Positions 43,201-52,189 of a DNA stretch of 64,000 nt are shown in pieces (the stretch's first letter is position 1; the number at the start of each line of letters is the position of its first letter). The translations under genes were made by a program, and so were the position numbers. The notes beneath the pieces were generated by a model. It did not search any database and had not been told where the DNA came from. It saw only the letters and a list, made by a program, of their open reading frames with translations. Source of the DNA: Batillaria attramentaria (Eukaryota; Mollusca; Gastropoda; Batillariidae). The stretch covers positions 55,001 to 119,000 of the forward strand of contig JACVVK020000196.1 in the NCBI GenBank assembly GCA_018292915.2. The letters run 5' to 3'.

Positions 43201-44288
43201 TAACTTTCTGAGTGATAAATTTTCATGCTACACGTTTACCCTACAAAATCGAAGTACCACTCTGATTAAGTTTCGCAGTTCTTTTTTTTTTTCTCTCTCT
43301 TTTTCCCAACCTGCATGTACTGAGCATTGGGCTGCCCCTGTGGGACACAACCAGCCAGGACCAGACGTTTGCCTGACTTCTGGGCCTGGGTGATGTCATT
43401 GCGGAAGTGATCTTCTGCCGGACTTTTTACTGTGCAGGAGTTGAGCAGCCACAAGTCAGCATTTTCTTTGTCCTCTGTAAACAAACAAGTATATATGAGG
43501 TTTTAAGAAGGAGCTGGATTACTCTACCGAGCAACAAATACTTTTCATCTGAAAGTGAACACTGATCCACAATCCAATAAATCAATGAAAAGGGAGCCTC
43601 TTGATAAGTTGATTATCTATGTAAGCACAAGAAAAACATACTAAACGTGATTATTTACTAAATATTGTGACTTTGTCTTTTCAAGCACCAGTGCTAACCT
43701 GTGATCCTGAATCCATAGGACGCCAGCTGGCCAGCCATGTATTCACTGTCAGAGTTGTTGTGAGAACAGCCCCATGTTTTCACGTATACCTTTTGTGTAC
43801 CTAAATTGATAGAAGGCACATTTTCATATTCCCTGTACACATGGCACACACTCATATTAATTTGTGTATAAATGAAATGGGACTTTACAACTTCTCTCTC
43901 TCTCTTTCTCTCTCTCTCTCTCACAAACACACACACACACACACACACTTTATTTCCAAAGGATAACAGATCAGGCCTGCCTTCCACCTAATCCTTGCTG
44001 CTGGCACCACAAAGAAAGACAGAAGGACAGAGACACATAGGCGCAGAGTACTCATAACAAACACTCGCCAGGACGAAGGAGAGAGAGGACTTTACCTGGT
44101 ATGTAACTATCACCCGTGGCCTCTTCACAATGATCTTTCCTACTCTCATCACTCTGTCTCCCTCGTGGCCTCCGGACACGCGGCACAACGTCACTTTTAC
44201 TCCCTGTCCGGTCAGCCACCCCAACATCATCGGATGACACAATATCCTCAATATCACCTACTTCTCGCTGACCAGTGAACGCTGGCAT
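37112..44288 (-). CDS. CDKAL1: CDKAL1 tRNA-A37 methylthiotransferase, complete (14 exons, 558 aa)
   Basis: CDKAL1 adds the methylthio group to t6A37 of tRNA-Lys(UUU) in the cytosol/ER, giving ms2t6A, and uses two iron-sulfur clusters. Fourteen exons join in frame to 558 residues (human 579). The N-terminal MTTase domain has the three expected cysteines: C76 ([10 protein letters not shown]), C112 (LLNSCTVK) and C141 (VLAGCVPQ). The radical-SAM motif CLNQCTYC covers residues 217-224. Core motifs follow: [33 protein letters not shown] and [22 protein letters not shown]-like region covers about 437-520 ([38 protein letters not shown]). The last exon encodes a hydrophobic tail anchor ([18 protein letters not shown]), as in human CDKAL1, which sits in the ER membrane. 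All introns are GT-AG. All catalytic cysteines are present, so it should be active. Confidence 0.97.
37475..37546. mobile_element. 72-bp hAT-like mini-MITE
   Basis: Ends CAGGGTCCATACAGGT and ACCTGTATGGACCCTG are perfect inverses, with GAGCAGA repeated on both sides (37468-37474, 37547-37553; eight bases match if the shared C is counted). It lies in the last CDKAL1 intron. Confidence 0.88.
37722..37889 (-). CDS. CDKAL1: CDKAL1 exon 13 (residues 465-520)
   Basis: Reads [20 protein letters not shown] and [11 protein letters not shown], ending [10 protein letters not shown]. Acceptor TTACCAG, donor GTAGAT. Confidence 0.96.
38029..38210 (-). mobile_element. Interspersed repeat with (ATT)n tail
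   Basis: A TAATAATAATAAT block precedes TATAAGGCGCCCATCTCTG and ends near AGGTATGTTTTGAGTTG. A related arrangement (AGCGCTTATGCTCAGCG ... GTACGTTTTGCCACTG) occurs at 49892-50125. It is probably a SINE-like element in CDKAL1 intron 12. Confidence 0.45.
38264..38347 (-). CDS. CDKAL1: CDKAL1 exon 12 (residues 437-464)
   Basis: Reads [20 protein letters not shown] then AHNKSYDQ, the start of the TRAM-like RNA-binding region. Acceptor CTATCAG, donor GTATGT. Confidence 0.95.
38652..38714 (-). CDS. CDKAL1: CDKAL1 exon 11 (residues 416-436)
   Basis: Reads [20 protein letters not shown] then K. Acceptor AACACAG, donor GTGAGT. Confidence 0.94.
38797..39155 (-). mobile_element. SINE family A, diverged full-length copy
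   Basis: Shares GGCACCGTTCATTTGG and the tRNA-like head (GGTTTGAGTACC as B box, reversed) with the copy at 4822-5224 but is more diverged and lacks the (ATT)n tail. CDKAL1 intron 10. Confidence 0.75.
39391..39510 (-). CDS. CDKAL1: CDKAL1 exon 10 (residues 376-415)
   Basis: Reads [20 protein letters not shown] and [20 protein letters not shown]. Acceptor TATGCAG, donor GTACAA. The PRPGTPAA motif ends the radical-SAM domain. Confidence 0.96.
39686..39746 (-). CDS. CDKAL1: CDKAL1 exon 9 (residues 355-375)
   Basis: Reads [20 protein letters not shown]. Acceptor TTTTCAG, donor [15 protein letters not shown] is the conserved glycine-rich SAM-binding block. Confidence 0.96.
40132..40277 (-). CDS. 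CDKAL1: CDKAL1 exon 8 (residues 307-355)
   Basis: Reads [20 protein letters not shown] and [19 protein letters not shown]. Acceptor TTTCCAG, donor GTGAGG. Confidence 0.97.
41135..41301 (-). CDS. CDKAL1: CDKAL1 exon 7 (residues 251-306)
   Basis: Reads [20 protein letters not shown] and ends [17 protein letters not shown]. Acceptor TTTTCAG, donor GTTCAG. Confidence 0.97.
41661..41764 (-). CDS. CDKAL1: CDKAL1 exon 6 (residues 216-251), radical-SAM cluster
   Basis: Reads [20 protein letters not shown] then [14 protein letters not shown]. CxxxCxxC is the radical-SAM iron-sulfur ligand motif. Acceptor TATGAAG, donor GTGAGA. Confidence 0.95.
42010..42130 (-). CDS. CDKAL1: CDKAL1 exon 5 (residues 176-216)
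   Basis: Reads [20 protein letters not shown] and [19 protein letters not shown]. Acceptor TTCACTAG, donor GTATGT. Confidence 0.95.
42490..42556 (-). CDS. CDKAL1: CDKAL1 exon 4 (residues 154-176)
   Basis: Reads [20 protein letters not shown] then LK. Acceptor TTCACAG, donor GTATGT. Confidence 0.95.
42686..42885 (+). mobile_element. LINE 3' end, about 200 bp, in CDKAL1 intron 4
   Basis: Starts GGAACCCGCAGGGGAAAAGG and ends GGGGCCTAAGTAAGTAAG. It is highly similar to the 3' parts of the elements at 13300-13625 and 52538-52948 and is severely 5'-truncated. Confidence 0.85.
43087..43281. repeat. Two-copy tandem repeat, 105-bp period
   Basis: CTTCCTAGATAACTTT ... CTACAAAATCGAAGTACCAC ... GATTAAGTTTC occurs twice with a few substitutions, just downstream (in gene direction) of the CDKAL1 exon 3 donor. 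Confidence 0.9.
43311..43474 (-). CDS. CDKAL1: CDKAL1 exon 3 (residues 99-153)
   Basis: Reads [20 protein letters not shown] and ends [18 protein letters not shown]. Acceptor TTTACAG, donor GTTGGG. It carries the second and third MTTase-domain cysteines. Confidence 0.96.
43699..43800 (-). CDS. CDKAL1: CDKAL1 exon 2 (residues 65-99)
   Basis: Reads [20 protein letters not shown] then [13 protein letters not shown]. Acceptor AATTTAG, donor GTTAGC. It carries the first cluster cysteine. Confidence 0.96.
44096..44288 (-). CDS. CDKAL1: CDKAL1 exon 1 (residues 1-65)
   Basis: Reads [20 protein letters not shown] and continues to [15 protein letters not shown], ending SYIPG. Donor GTAAAG. The DIEDIVS and DVVP.VRR blocks match the family N-terminus. 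Another in-frame ATG lies five codons upstream (44303); the MPAF start aligns better with the human MPS start. Confidence 0.88.
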
Positions 44289-44303
44289 TTTGACTATGTA
44301 CAC

Positions 44304-45539
44304 TAACTTCTTGTTGTAACAACGATACTCAGTATCTTTGGTTGTAGCAGTGTCCTCAAACTGGCGGGTCTCAAACTGAAAAGGAAAGTCACAGCGCGCT
44401 TTTAGAACGTTTCATATTGATACAGAATGCCCTACACTTCATCCCAAGCACGATCCTCACTCAGGACATTCTTGATAAACGATGGGAAGTTTCATTTCAC
44501 CACTTCTGTGTCATTCCATGTGGCGATGTTGACCAAGAACACATTTCCCGACCAAAAGAGTTCTGCCAGAAGGGAGGCAACCTCACCTTAGCAGTTTATA
44601 GGGCGCCAAATGTACAAATCCCTGCGACCCAGTATCTGTGCATCTGCATCTTCATCAAGACTTTATCCAATCGTTCGTGCGTGCGTTCATTTGTTTGTTT
44701 GTTTGCATCAAAACTGACTGCAACTTAACCTGGCAACTGAAGACGGACCTTCGGGAGACTGAGAGGTCACGCAGTCACGGCATAGCGGCCGCTGAACTGA
44801 ACTAGTCAGCTGACGATTAATCCTTCGAGTCAACGGTCAGTTCTACATTCACGCTACCATCATCACTGATACGCCGGCCTGGCACCAGCTGACGGATCCC
44901 GTGGTGACACTGCACCAGGTGGGCCAAATGATTTTATATTCAGGGTAATGGTTACTTACTAGTAGACTGATGTACTTTACCAAAGATCCTACAACCCTAA
45001 GATAGTAATACAGGATCGTTGACTTTACTCAGCTGCCGACTGAGACTCGCCATCCGTTCAGCGGGTCGTGTTGCCACTATAGCGGAAACCTGACTGACCT
45101 GACAGAAGCGGCATGCAGGACGTAAACGTAAACAAACTGTTACGACTGTAGTCGTAGCTCGGGTACAATGAGTTAAACATGAGATGCATTATTGGATTCC
45201 GAAGGCCATCTTTAAGCTCTGAACTGAACGCGCCCGTAACTGACGCGGCAGGCGGTCTTCGGTTAATACAAACTATCTGCACATATTATACTGTATTTTC
45301 CCTATCATCTCTTATCTACACGGTGTTGTCGTTGCCCGGGATCTCAGAATCGTCGATCACGGCCAGTCAGTAGCAGCTTTCTTTGAAATCAATGGTGACA
45401 TCGAGATGGAGACTGATATTGTGCTTCTGAATGCAGCCCCAAGCCATTCCTTCAGAGCCCGACCAGTTTCAGATCGGGGTGTCTTTTTTTGTCGTTTGTT
45501 CGTTGGCTTTTTCTGCTTTTTCATTGTTGTTTTGTTTTG

Positions 45540-45577
<38 letters not shown>

Positions 45578-45646
45578 CGTGTGTGTGTGTGTGTGTGTGT
45601 GTTTGTGTGTGTTTTTTGTTTGGTTGTTGTTTTGTTGTTTTTTGGG

Positions 45647-45681
<35 letters not shown>

Positions 45682-46000
45682 GGGGCTTTGGGGTTTTCTG
45701 TTTGTTATTTATTTGTTTCGGTTTTTTTTTCGGAGTGTTTTATTCGTATTTTTCCCCGTTGTTTGCTTTTTTTGTTTTGTTTTGTTTGTTTGTTTCTTTG
45801 CTTGTTTGTCTGGGGGGCAAGGGGGTGTTATTGTTCAGTTGCCAGAAGTGACCGCTGGCGACCATTCTGATGTGCTGTTGATTTCCATTGTTTCTTCTTT
45901 TTTTTCAACTGCTTTTTCACCTGTTTGTATTTATCTTAAACAGACATAAACGGACAGGGAAGTTCCTGAAGATTTATTGCGACACAGTAAGAGAGCCAAG
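44304..46000. other. CDKAL1 upstream region
   Basis: The CDKAL1 promoter and 5' UTR should lie just above 44303. No other gene is recognised. A (GT)n run at 45541-45603 is followed by T-rich tracts and a G homopolymer at about 45661-45685, all low-complexity. Confidence 0.45.
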
Positions 46001-48090
46001 ACATACATTGCTCGCGGCTGCAGCGAAGTCGTGACGTGAAACAAAGGACTGAAAGCAAATGCAAAAAGTTTGGCAATACTCATATCACGTGTCATCACAT
46101 GCACAAGTTTCCTCTGATCACACAACTGCTCAAGAACAAAATCCAAGCAAAAAGCAAATCACAAATTGTAAAAAAAAATCGCCCACACATGAGAATATCA
46201 CAGATTTCCAATGGCAAACGACGCAACAGGGCAATAACTCAAGACAATGAAAGTTCCCTAAATAACATCTCATCAACTAGAAGTTATGGAAAAATCGGAA
46301 GAAAGTCGATCAAGTTTAACTAAAGAAAAAAACTTTTCCTTTTTTATTTTTGTTTGTTTGTTTGTTTGTTTGTTGTTGCTGTTGTATTTCATTTCGTGTT
46401 TTTGTTTGTCTGTTGTTGTTTTTTTGCTGTTGTTTTTCTCGTCGGTAAGCACAGGTTTCTGGTTCTATTCTAACGCACGTCTAGAGGAAACGCTTTTACT
46501 TCTAACTTTAATGGATCTATTCTCGCTGTCTGCAAGTAAACGACAGTGTTTAGGTGAAACATAATTTACTACGGCTCGGCTTAATAAAAAAAAATGATAA
46601 AAAATAATGACTCTGGGGAAACGAGATTAAAAAACACTTCATCTGATAAACGCTTGTTCTTCTTCCGATGACTCTGTAAACTCCCAGCTATTCAAAACGA
46701 AGGACTGTTGTTCGTCTCTAGACATTCCTATTTTGTCTTCATTTTCGACGCACTTTCTCCTAGTGTATTACTGAAAAGAAACAGACGCCAGAAAATGGCA
46801 ACGAAGAGACACAAACCCTACAACAAAAGACAACAAAATGAAATGGCCTGTGTGGGTTTCTATGTCTTTTCTAGCCGCACCTGGGTGATAGGTGATGGCC
46901 GAGCGGCGATACAAATAAACGTTTTAAAGTGCATTATAAATGGCAAAAGCCACAGTTCAGCAGTCGGACCAATCAATATGAACGTAGCACAAACAAGTGT
47001 ATGGACGGAAGGGTAAGGCATGTACAGATATACACGAATCCAGCAGCTCTCCAACGATTACTTGTGACACAAAACGTATGACACAATGAGAATACTGAAA
47101 GAGGTAAACAGGATAGGGCCATCTGGACACTGGACAAATAAATCAACTCATTCACAGTCTGCTATAAAAAACAGACATTGATTTCCACCACATGGGTCAA
47201 GCTGCACACACATCTGACGTTTAAGATATTTCCACGAGAAAACAACAGACCATTTTGGTGGGCAAAAGAAAAAAAAAATTATATATCACAAAACTGTTAA
47301 AGTTCAGCCTGCATGATAAGCATTTCAGTGAAATCGACGGCTGCTTGAAGACGGGTTTCCATAGGAACACACGGGTCTTCCTTGCATGCAGATACGTTTT
47401 TACGTAAATTCAGGGGCGGACAAATGCCTGACCCCTTAAAATACTATTAAACCTCTAGCTTTATTGGATTAATATGAGACGCGTTTGGCCCCAAACTTTG
47501 ATACGCGTAATTGGAGAGAAAATCCTTCACAGAAGGCAACGGACGTCTTTGTCTCTACTGTTGGTACAACGCATGTAATTTTGATATTGCTGTTCTTCCT
47601 TTGCAACCTTGTACATGTTGTGTTTATCAGCTACAACCTTTTAGATTTTTGTTTAAGTCTTGAAAACCAGGCTTAACCTGATCCCTCTAGTGGCTGCTAG
47701 TTTCCCACGGATAGGAGAAAAAAATGTTAATTTTTGTCACTGGTGGAAAAGTCCGTAAATTGGCGATGTCCTTGTATATGTTTGTTCGTCCATTTTTAGT
47801 GCCCATCGTATCATAGTGGTAAACAGGGGTGTTTTCCTTTTCTTGACTGTGGTTTCTTAGACGAAAATTTGGGAATTAAAATGTGACTTGTCTGTTGAAT
47901 TCTAAACGTGAACATTTTGGTATTCGGGAAAGTCTGTAAAGAACTGCTCATACAGATAACACATATTTTTTTCTCTAGGGTACGTGAATTTATCATGTCA
48001 CAACACCTTACGAACTTGTGGTTATATGGACTGTGTAAACTGCATACTTTCTATGTTCACTTTTGCTTCTTTTAAAAATTACAGCATGTT
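46001..48090. other. Possible 3' UTR of the TIR gene; no other gene seen
   Basis: No conserved peptide is seen. Minus-strand AATAAA hexamers occur at 47459-47464 and 45973-45978; the former, 630 bp past the TIR-gene stop codon, is a candidate polyadenylation signal. Confidence 0.35.
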
Positions 48091-48405
48091 TTATCTGGTA
48101 ACAGTCATTGCCTTTTTCACTTTCTCCATCACAACGCCAATGTTCTGCTTGTACAGGCGCTCATTACTCAGGTCGACGTAACTGTGACGTAAAAGAATAC
48201 GTCGCACCTGCGAAGGGGCGCTCTCAAAAGGCGTGAAACGCAGCAAGAGAGGCACGATAGGCTTGTTGAAAGTCTCGGCCAGGGAGAGGTCTTTGATGCA
48301 GTTGTCAGACTGCAGGTATTTTGGCGTGATGCAGCACAGAACCACCGAAGCGTGTCGCATGCTGCGCTGGATCTGCCCTTGCAATGTGTCTGAGGCCGAG
48401 TCCAC
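48091..48405 (-). CDS. TIR gene exon D: rest of TIR domain 2 and stop
   Basis: Reads VDSASDTLQGQIQRSMRHAS, VVLCCITPKYLQSDNCIKDL and KPIVPLLLRFTPFESAPSQV, ending KVKKAMTVTR and TAA. Acceptor CCGAGCAG. Confidence 0.9.
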   Translation of the reverse strand: MDSASDTLQGQIQRSMRHASVVLCCITPKYLQSDNCIKDLSLAETFNKPIVPLLLRFTPFESAPSQVRRILLRHSYVDLSNERLYKQNIGVVMEKVKKAMTVTR

Positions 48406-51400
48406 CTGCTCGGGATAATAATAATGATAATATTATATATATAATATAATAAATATATAATAATAATAATAATACATGTAACTGTTTCGGGTTCTAAGGA
48501 CCCTGCTCTCAGGATGTGAAAATCTCTGGCAATACGTTTGTCAGGCACACAACAACGTTGTGGAAAACTGTTCCGGCATCGATTGCTCTTAATCCGTGCA
48601 CCAGAATCAGTCACTTGGGACAGAGTATAGCATGTGAAACCATTGTGGTGATTCGGGTTGGCGTATATATGTTGTTCTACGTACGTAAAACCGTACCGCG
48701 TACTGAGCAGACGACCGTTATTTGGTTGCGGTCTGACTGAACACCAACTACACAGCCGGCGCTGATTGGTGGCTATTTTTAGCAACTTGGTCGTATCGAC
48801 GTGTAGCCGTATGAAAGCGTTAGGCCAAAGAAAGTCAATCATATTTCTCTGCTATTAGAAACCGCAAAGTCACGAAATGGTCGGAATGGCCAAAAGGAAC
48901 ATCTGCTCATTTTGGTAAACAGCCGTATAGCTTTGTAAGCGGCAGTTGTTCACTTCAGAACTCATGACAAACATAAAGGCTTTAAGAATAACACGTCAGG
49001 TAGACGGTGGCCCCTAATGGCCCAGAAGACTCTTTGCCATGGACCCTCAACCCGTAACTACAACCTTCTAATATACTTCTACCACGACCACCCCTAACAA
49101 TAACAATGTCGTCACACTACCACGAAAAAATGTAAACCCTCTCACCTGCCCAGTAAATGTAGCACTGGACCGCGAGGATCGACTGCTGTGCCCGCGCTGT
49201 TGGGACATGGCGATGTCCGCCCAGCAGGCGAACCCACTACGCTCCAACAGCGCACGGATCTCGTCCACCTTGCTCTGCATGTCCCACTGGTAGCTGATGA
49301 ACACCTTGGGGTCCTCCTCGCTCTGATGTACTGGGCTGGCACCGTCTGCAATGATAGGAATGAAGAAAACGTACTACTAAATTTTGTTAAAATATTGTTT
49401 GAAGAAAGGATGTACGCGTCTTCATCAACGTGGGGGGAAAAAAAACAGCTTGGTGAATGTGTAGTATCTGTACTCTTGAAAGAGTTCGATGGCTCGAGAA
49501 ATAACGCCGTAGCCCAGTGTCCGGGTCAGGCACGGATTCGACCGGCCCTAATGCCGCGTAGACACGTAGGCGGATTTTATTTATAGCTTTTGTGGCGGCG
49601 CCCGCAAGCCAAGAACTTTGGAGGTCATGGGTTCTTGACGGCTGATTTCTCCGATGTTAGAGGTCGACCTTAAAACCTTCACTGCACTTGTCTGTCATGT
49701 CAACTGGACCCTCGGTTTTCATGTTGTGAGCTCGAATCCCGGCTTGGAGCCAAAAACCCTGTGCTGGCTTTTCTCCACGTTGCCCCGTCTTTGGTATCAA
49801 CCTTACTACGATGTGGTGGAAAAGGGCGTTAAATCAGCAAACAACCAACCAACAATCACACGCTGGTCTTTTTCGGGGGCAAACCTTTCATGATAATTAT
49901 TATAATTATGGATATTTACATAGCGCTTATGCTCAGCGAGCTCTAAGCGCTTACAATGTTAAGAAAACTAAGATAAAATAAAAGGGCACTGATGAGAATA
50001 ATGCCAGAGAGAATCATGAAAGACACAGCAACTGTCACACACACACACAGTCCCTGCCAGTCCCACATTACTGCTGCTGAGAACAAGTACGTTTTGCCAC
50101 TGCAGTTTTAAAGGTGGGAATCTCTATGCCATACGTTTTTTGCAAGGGTGTTACGAGGGTGTGGGGTGGGTGGGTGTTTGGGGGTTTAACGTCCTTTTCC
50201 ACCACATAATACGGGTGATATCAAAGACGGGGCAACGACGAAAAAATCCAGCACAAATATTTGGCCCCAACCGGGATACGAACTCACGACCCGAGCATTA
50301 GAAGTCCAACACTATGCCATTCGGCCACCCCGGCTCCCCGCAAGGGTGTTACGAAGGGTGGGTCGGTACTTGGTGCGAAAACGATCGCTGCCCGTATGTC
50401 AGTCTTTGCTTTAACACTTTGAACACGAAGGACACGTAAGTCAACTGAAGACCTGAAAACCTTTCTGCCACATCTACTCACTCCGTGTAGAAGCCAGCAT
50501 TTCCAGAGGTTTGAGACCGTCGGCCATTTTGTTGAGGTAGGTCTGCTCCAGCACGACTCCAGGCACGCGGCGCAACGGTTTGATGTGATGTTCCAGCACG
50601 TCCAGCGACTCGGCGTACATCTTGGTCTCGAAATCCACAGCAGGGCATTCACCTGTCGAGACACAACGACATACAGACTATCGTTTGGCAAAGAGAAAAA
50701 ATACATGTCTGTCATGTCTGTCACTTGCGATCACCCGACAATCGCCGTGGCCATTCATGCTCCCTGTCTTGTAAAGAACAAAAAACAGTGACCGGCATAC
50801 TTTTGCACTGCATTGTCTTTATACAAGAATTTTTTCTGGCAGCATTGCCAGACTATACCACCCCCCCCCCCCCCCCTTTACTGATCCCCCGAGAGAAAAA
50901 TGCAAAGTTGTCTGGGTTTTTTTTTTTTCCTTGGAAAGTAGAGAATCAATATTCTCGGTGAAATGAGATTACATTTCTCAAACTATTATTTAAAAAAAAA
51001 AAACAAAAAACGGGAGCAGGGATAAGGGTACATGTAACTTTTATTCAAATGATAAAAAGCCCTGTTCAGCAAAGTTTCATACTCATATGTCCCACCTAGA
51101 TCGTGATCCAAGGCAAAAGAATTAAAGAAACATTAACATGGCCGATTCTGAGCGGACAAGCATGTTAATGACAAAACAAACTCGCTAAAAGCTTCCTAAG
51201 GTAAGCCCAGGCTTAGACCCAGGCTCGACGTTTCTTCACTGGTTTTTAATTAGCCGCGTAGAAACTTTCTTGTACACCATGTCTCTCTGTAATCTCCCAC
51301 TTTTCTTAAGGGTAAACTGCGGCTGCCGACTGTTCCATATCCGAAAGCGGAGGGCGTGAACAACAGACAGACAGACAGACAGAAAGCCGGACAGACAGAC

Positions 51401-52184
51401 AGACAGAGCCAGCAACAGAGACGCTGTATGGGAGAGAGAGCCTCGGGGAGAGAGAGGGTGGGGGTGGGTGGGTGTTTGGGTGTTTAACGTCCTTTTCCAC
51501 CACGTAAGGGTGATATCAAAGACGGGGCAGCGAGAAAAAGGCCAGCACAAATATTTGGCCCCAGCCGAAATTCGAACTCACGACCCGAGCATTGAAAGTC
51601 CAACGCTCTACCATTCGGCCACCCCGGCTCCCCAGTCGGAGAGAGAGAGAGAGAGAGATGGGCGGGGGCGGGGGTCAGGGAAGACAATCACATGAGAGAG
51701 ATGTGCTGTCGGCTTCTCCTTGGTAAACGGTGATTGCACTCTGGAGTCCAGGTTCATTCGTGTTACAATAATGCCACCGGCTAGTGCGTTTTGTCTTCAA
51801 TCAGCTGAACGTAAACCTTGTACATTTATTTGTGTATGTGTACTAGTGGTGGGCTGCAAGACACCACTGACCAAAACAACCCAGAACGACCTATGAGCCT
51901 TAAAATAGCAGGTAGAGTTAGCATCTTCAAGGTTTTTCGAGATACAAACCTAACACGGCTTTCAGTGAATATCGCATGTTGGTCCACACGTTCTTGAACA
52001 TGGCGGTGACGATTTTCTTGCCCAGCCAATCAGCGAACAGCACCTCGTGGAATATGAAAGGGCTGGAGGTCAAGGCGTCGGTCATCAGGACAACCACGTG
52101 CGTTGCCGTGGCGATGTGCGGGCCGTTGATCTGAAGAAACTCTTCTTTAGAACGCCCCAGCTTCATGCTGTCGTGGTGGATTAC
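48091..52184 (-). CDS. Double-TIR-domain protein, 3' part of gene (4 exons, 306 aa seen)
   Basis: TIR domains act as signalling adaptors or as NAD+-cleaving enzymes in innate immunity and neurodegeneration. Four exons join in frame to 306 residues. The first exon covers the C-terminal half of one TIR domain (ATHVVVLMTDALTSSPFIFH, E at partial residue 47, then GKKIVTAMF). A linker follows (DFETKMYAESLDVLEHHIKP). A second TIR starts at partial residue 150: VFISYQWDMQSKVDEIRALL, ERSGFACWADI, ASVVLCCITPKYLQSDNC, NKPIVPLLLRF. Splice sites are GT-AG. No upstream exon was recognised between 52185 and 64000, so the N-terminus is missing or beyond the window. It is not SARM1 as far as can be seen. No gene name is assigned. 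Confidence 0.85.
48420..48480 (-). repeat. (ATT)n / AT-rich tail beside exon D acceptor
   Basis: An (ATT)n block mixed with TATATA, immediately upstream (gene direction) of the exon D acceptor. It resembles a retroelement tail; no body is identified. Confidence 0.6.
48525..48945 (+). repeat. Unassigned dispersed repeat, copy 1 (about 420 bp)
   Basis: Shares GTCACTTGGGACA, CCGTATTTTGG-like and CGTTATTTGGTTGC blocks, ACTTGGTCGTATCGA, AGGCCAAAGAAAGTC and GAAACCGCAAAGTCAC in the same order with 60497-61143. It lies in the TIR-gene intron between exons C and D. No protein and no terminal structure recognised. Confidence 0.75.
49146..49345 (-). CDS. TIR gene exon C: start of TIR domain 2
   Basis: Reads DPKVFISYQWDMQSKVDEIR and ALLERSGFACWADIAMSQQR, ending in a Ser/Arg-rich stretch to FTGQ. 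Acceptor ATTGCAG, donor GTGAGA. VFISYQW is the beta-A box and GFACWADI leads into the BB loop. Confidence 0.9.
49675..49855 (+). mobile_element. SINE family B, diverged copy
   Basis: The body GTGCTGGCTTTTCTCC, GTTGCCCCGTCTTTGG and GTGGTGGAAAAGGGCG matches family B; the head is degraded but keeps GAGCTCGAATCCCGG. Confidence 0.7.
49892..50125. mobile_element. SINE-like interspersed repeat
   Basis: ATAGCGCTTATGCTCAGCG, AGCTCTAAGCGCTTAC and a distal GTACGTTTTGCCACTGCAG resemble the element at 38029-38210. Confidence 0.4.
50157..50339 (-). mobile_element. SINE family B copy
   Basis: Near full length, minus orientation, with reversed B box (GGATACGAACTC) and the CACCCACC end. It lies in the TIR-gene intron between exons B and C. 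Confidence 0.87.
50482..50652 (-). CDS. TIR gene exon B: linker between TIR domains
   Basis: Reads ECPAVDFETKMYAESLDVLE and HHIKPLRRVPGVVLEQTYLN, then KMADGLKPLEMLASTR. Acceptor CGACAG, donor GTGAGT. Probably helical; no known domain recognised. Phases join exons A and C. Confidence 0.85.
51461..51634 (-). mobile_element. SINE family B copy
   Basis: Near full length, minus orientation, flanked by (GA)n tracts; TIR-gene intron between exons A and B. Confidence 0.87.
51950..52184 (-). CDS. TIR gene exon A: C-terminal half of TIR domain 1
   Basis: Reads VIHHDSMKLGRSKEEFLQIN and GPHIATATHVVVLMTDALTS, then SPFIFHEVLFADWLGKKIV. Acceptor TCATTCAG, donor GTTTGT. A retroelement (ATT)n tail directly precedes the acceptor. 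The domain's first half must come from an unseen exon. Confidence 0.85.
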
Positions 52185-52189
52185 CTGAA

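Noticed and set aside
45406..45949. Plus-strand frame with hydrophobic Phe/Val/Cys content suggesting a membrane protein
   Set aside because: It runs through GT, T and G homopolymers; the apparent hydrophobicity comes from low-complexity DNA.
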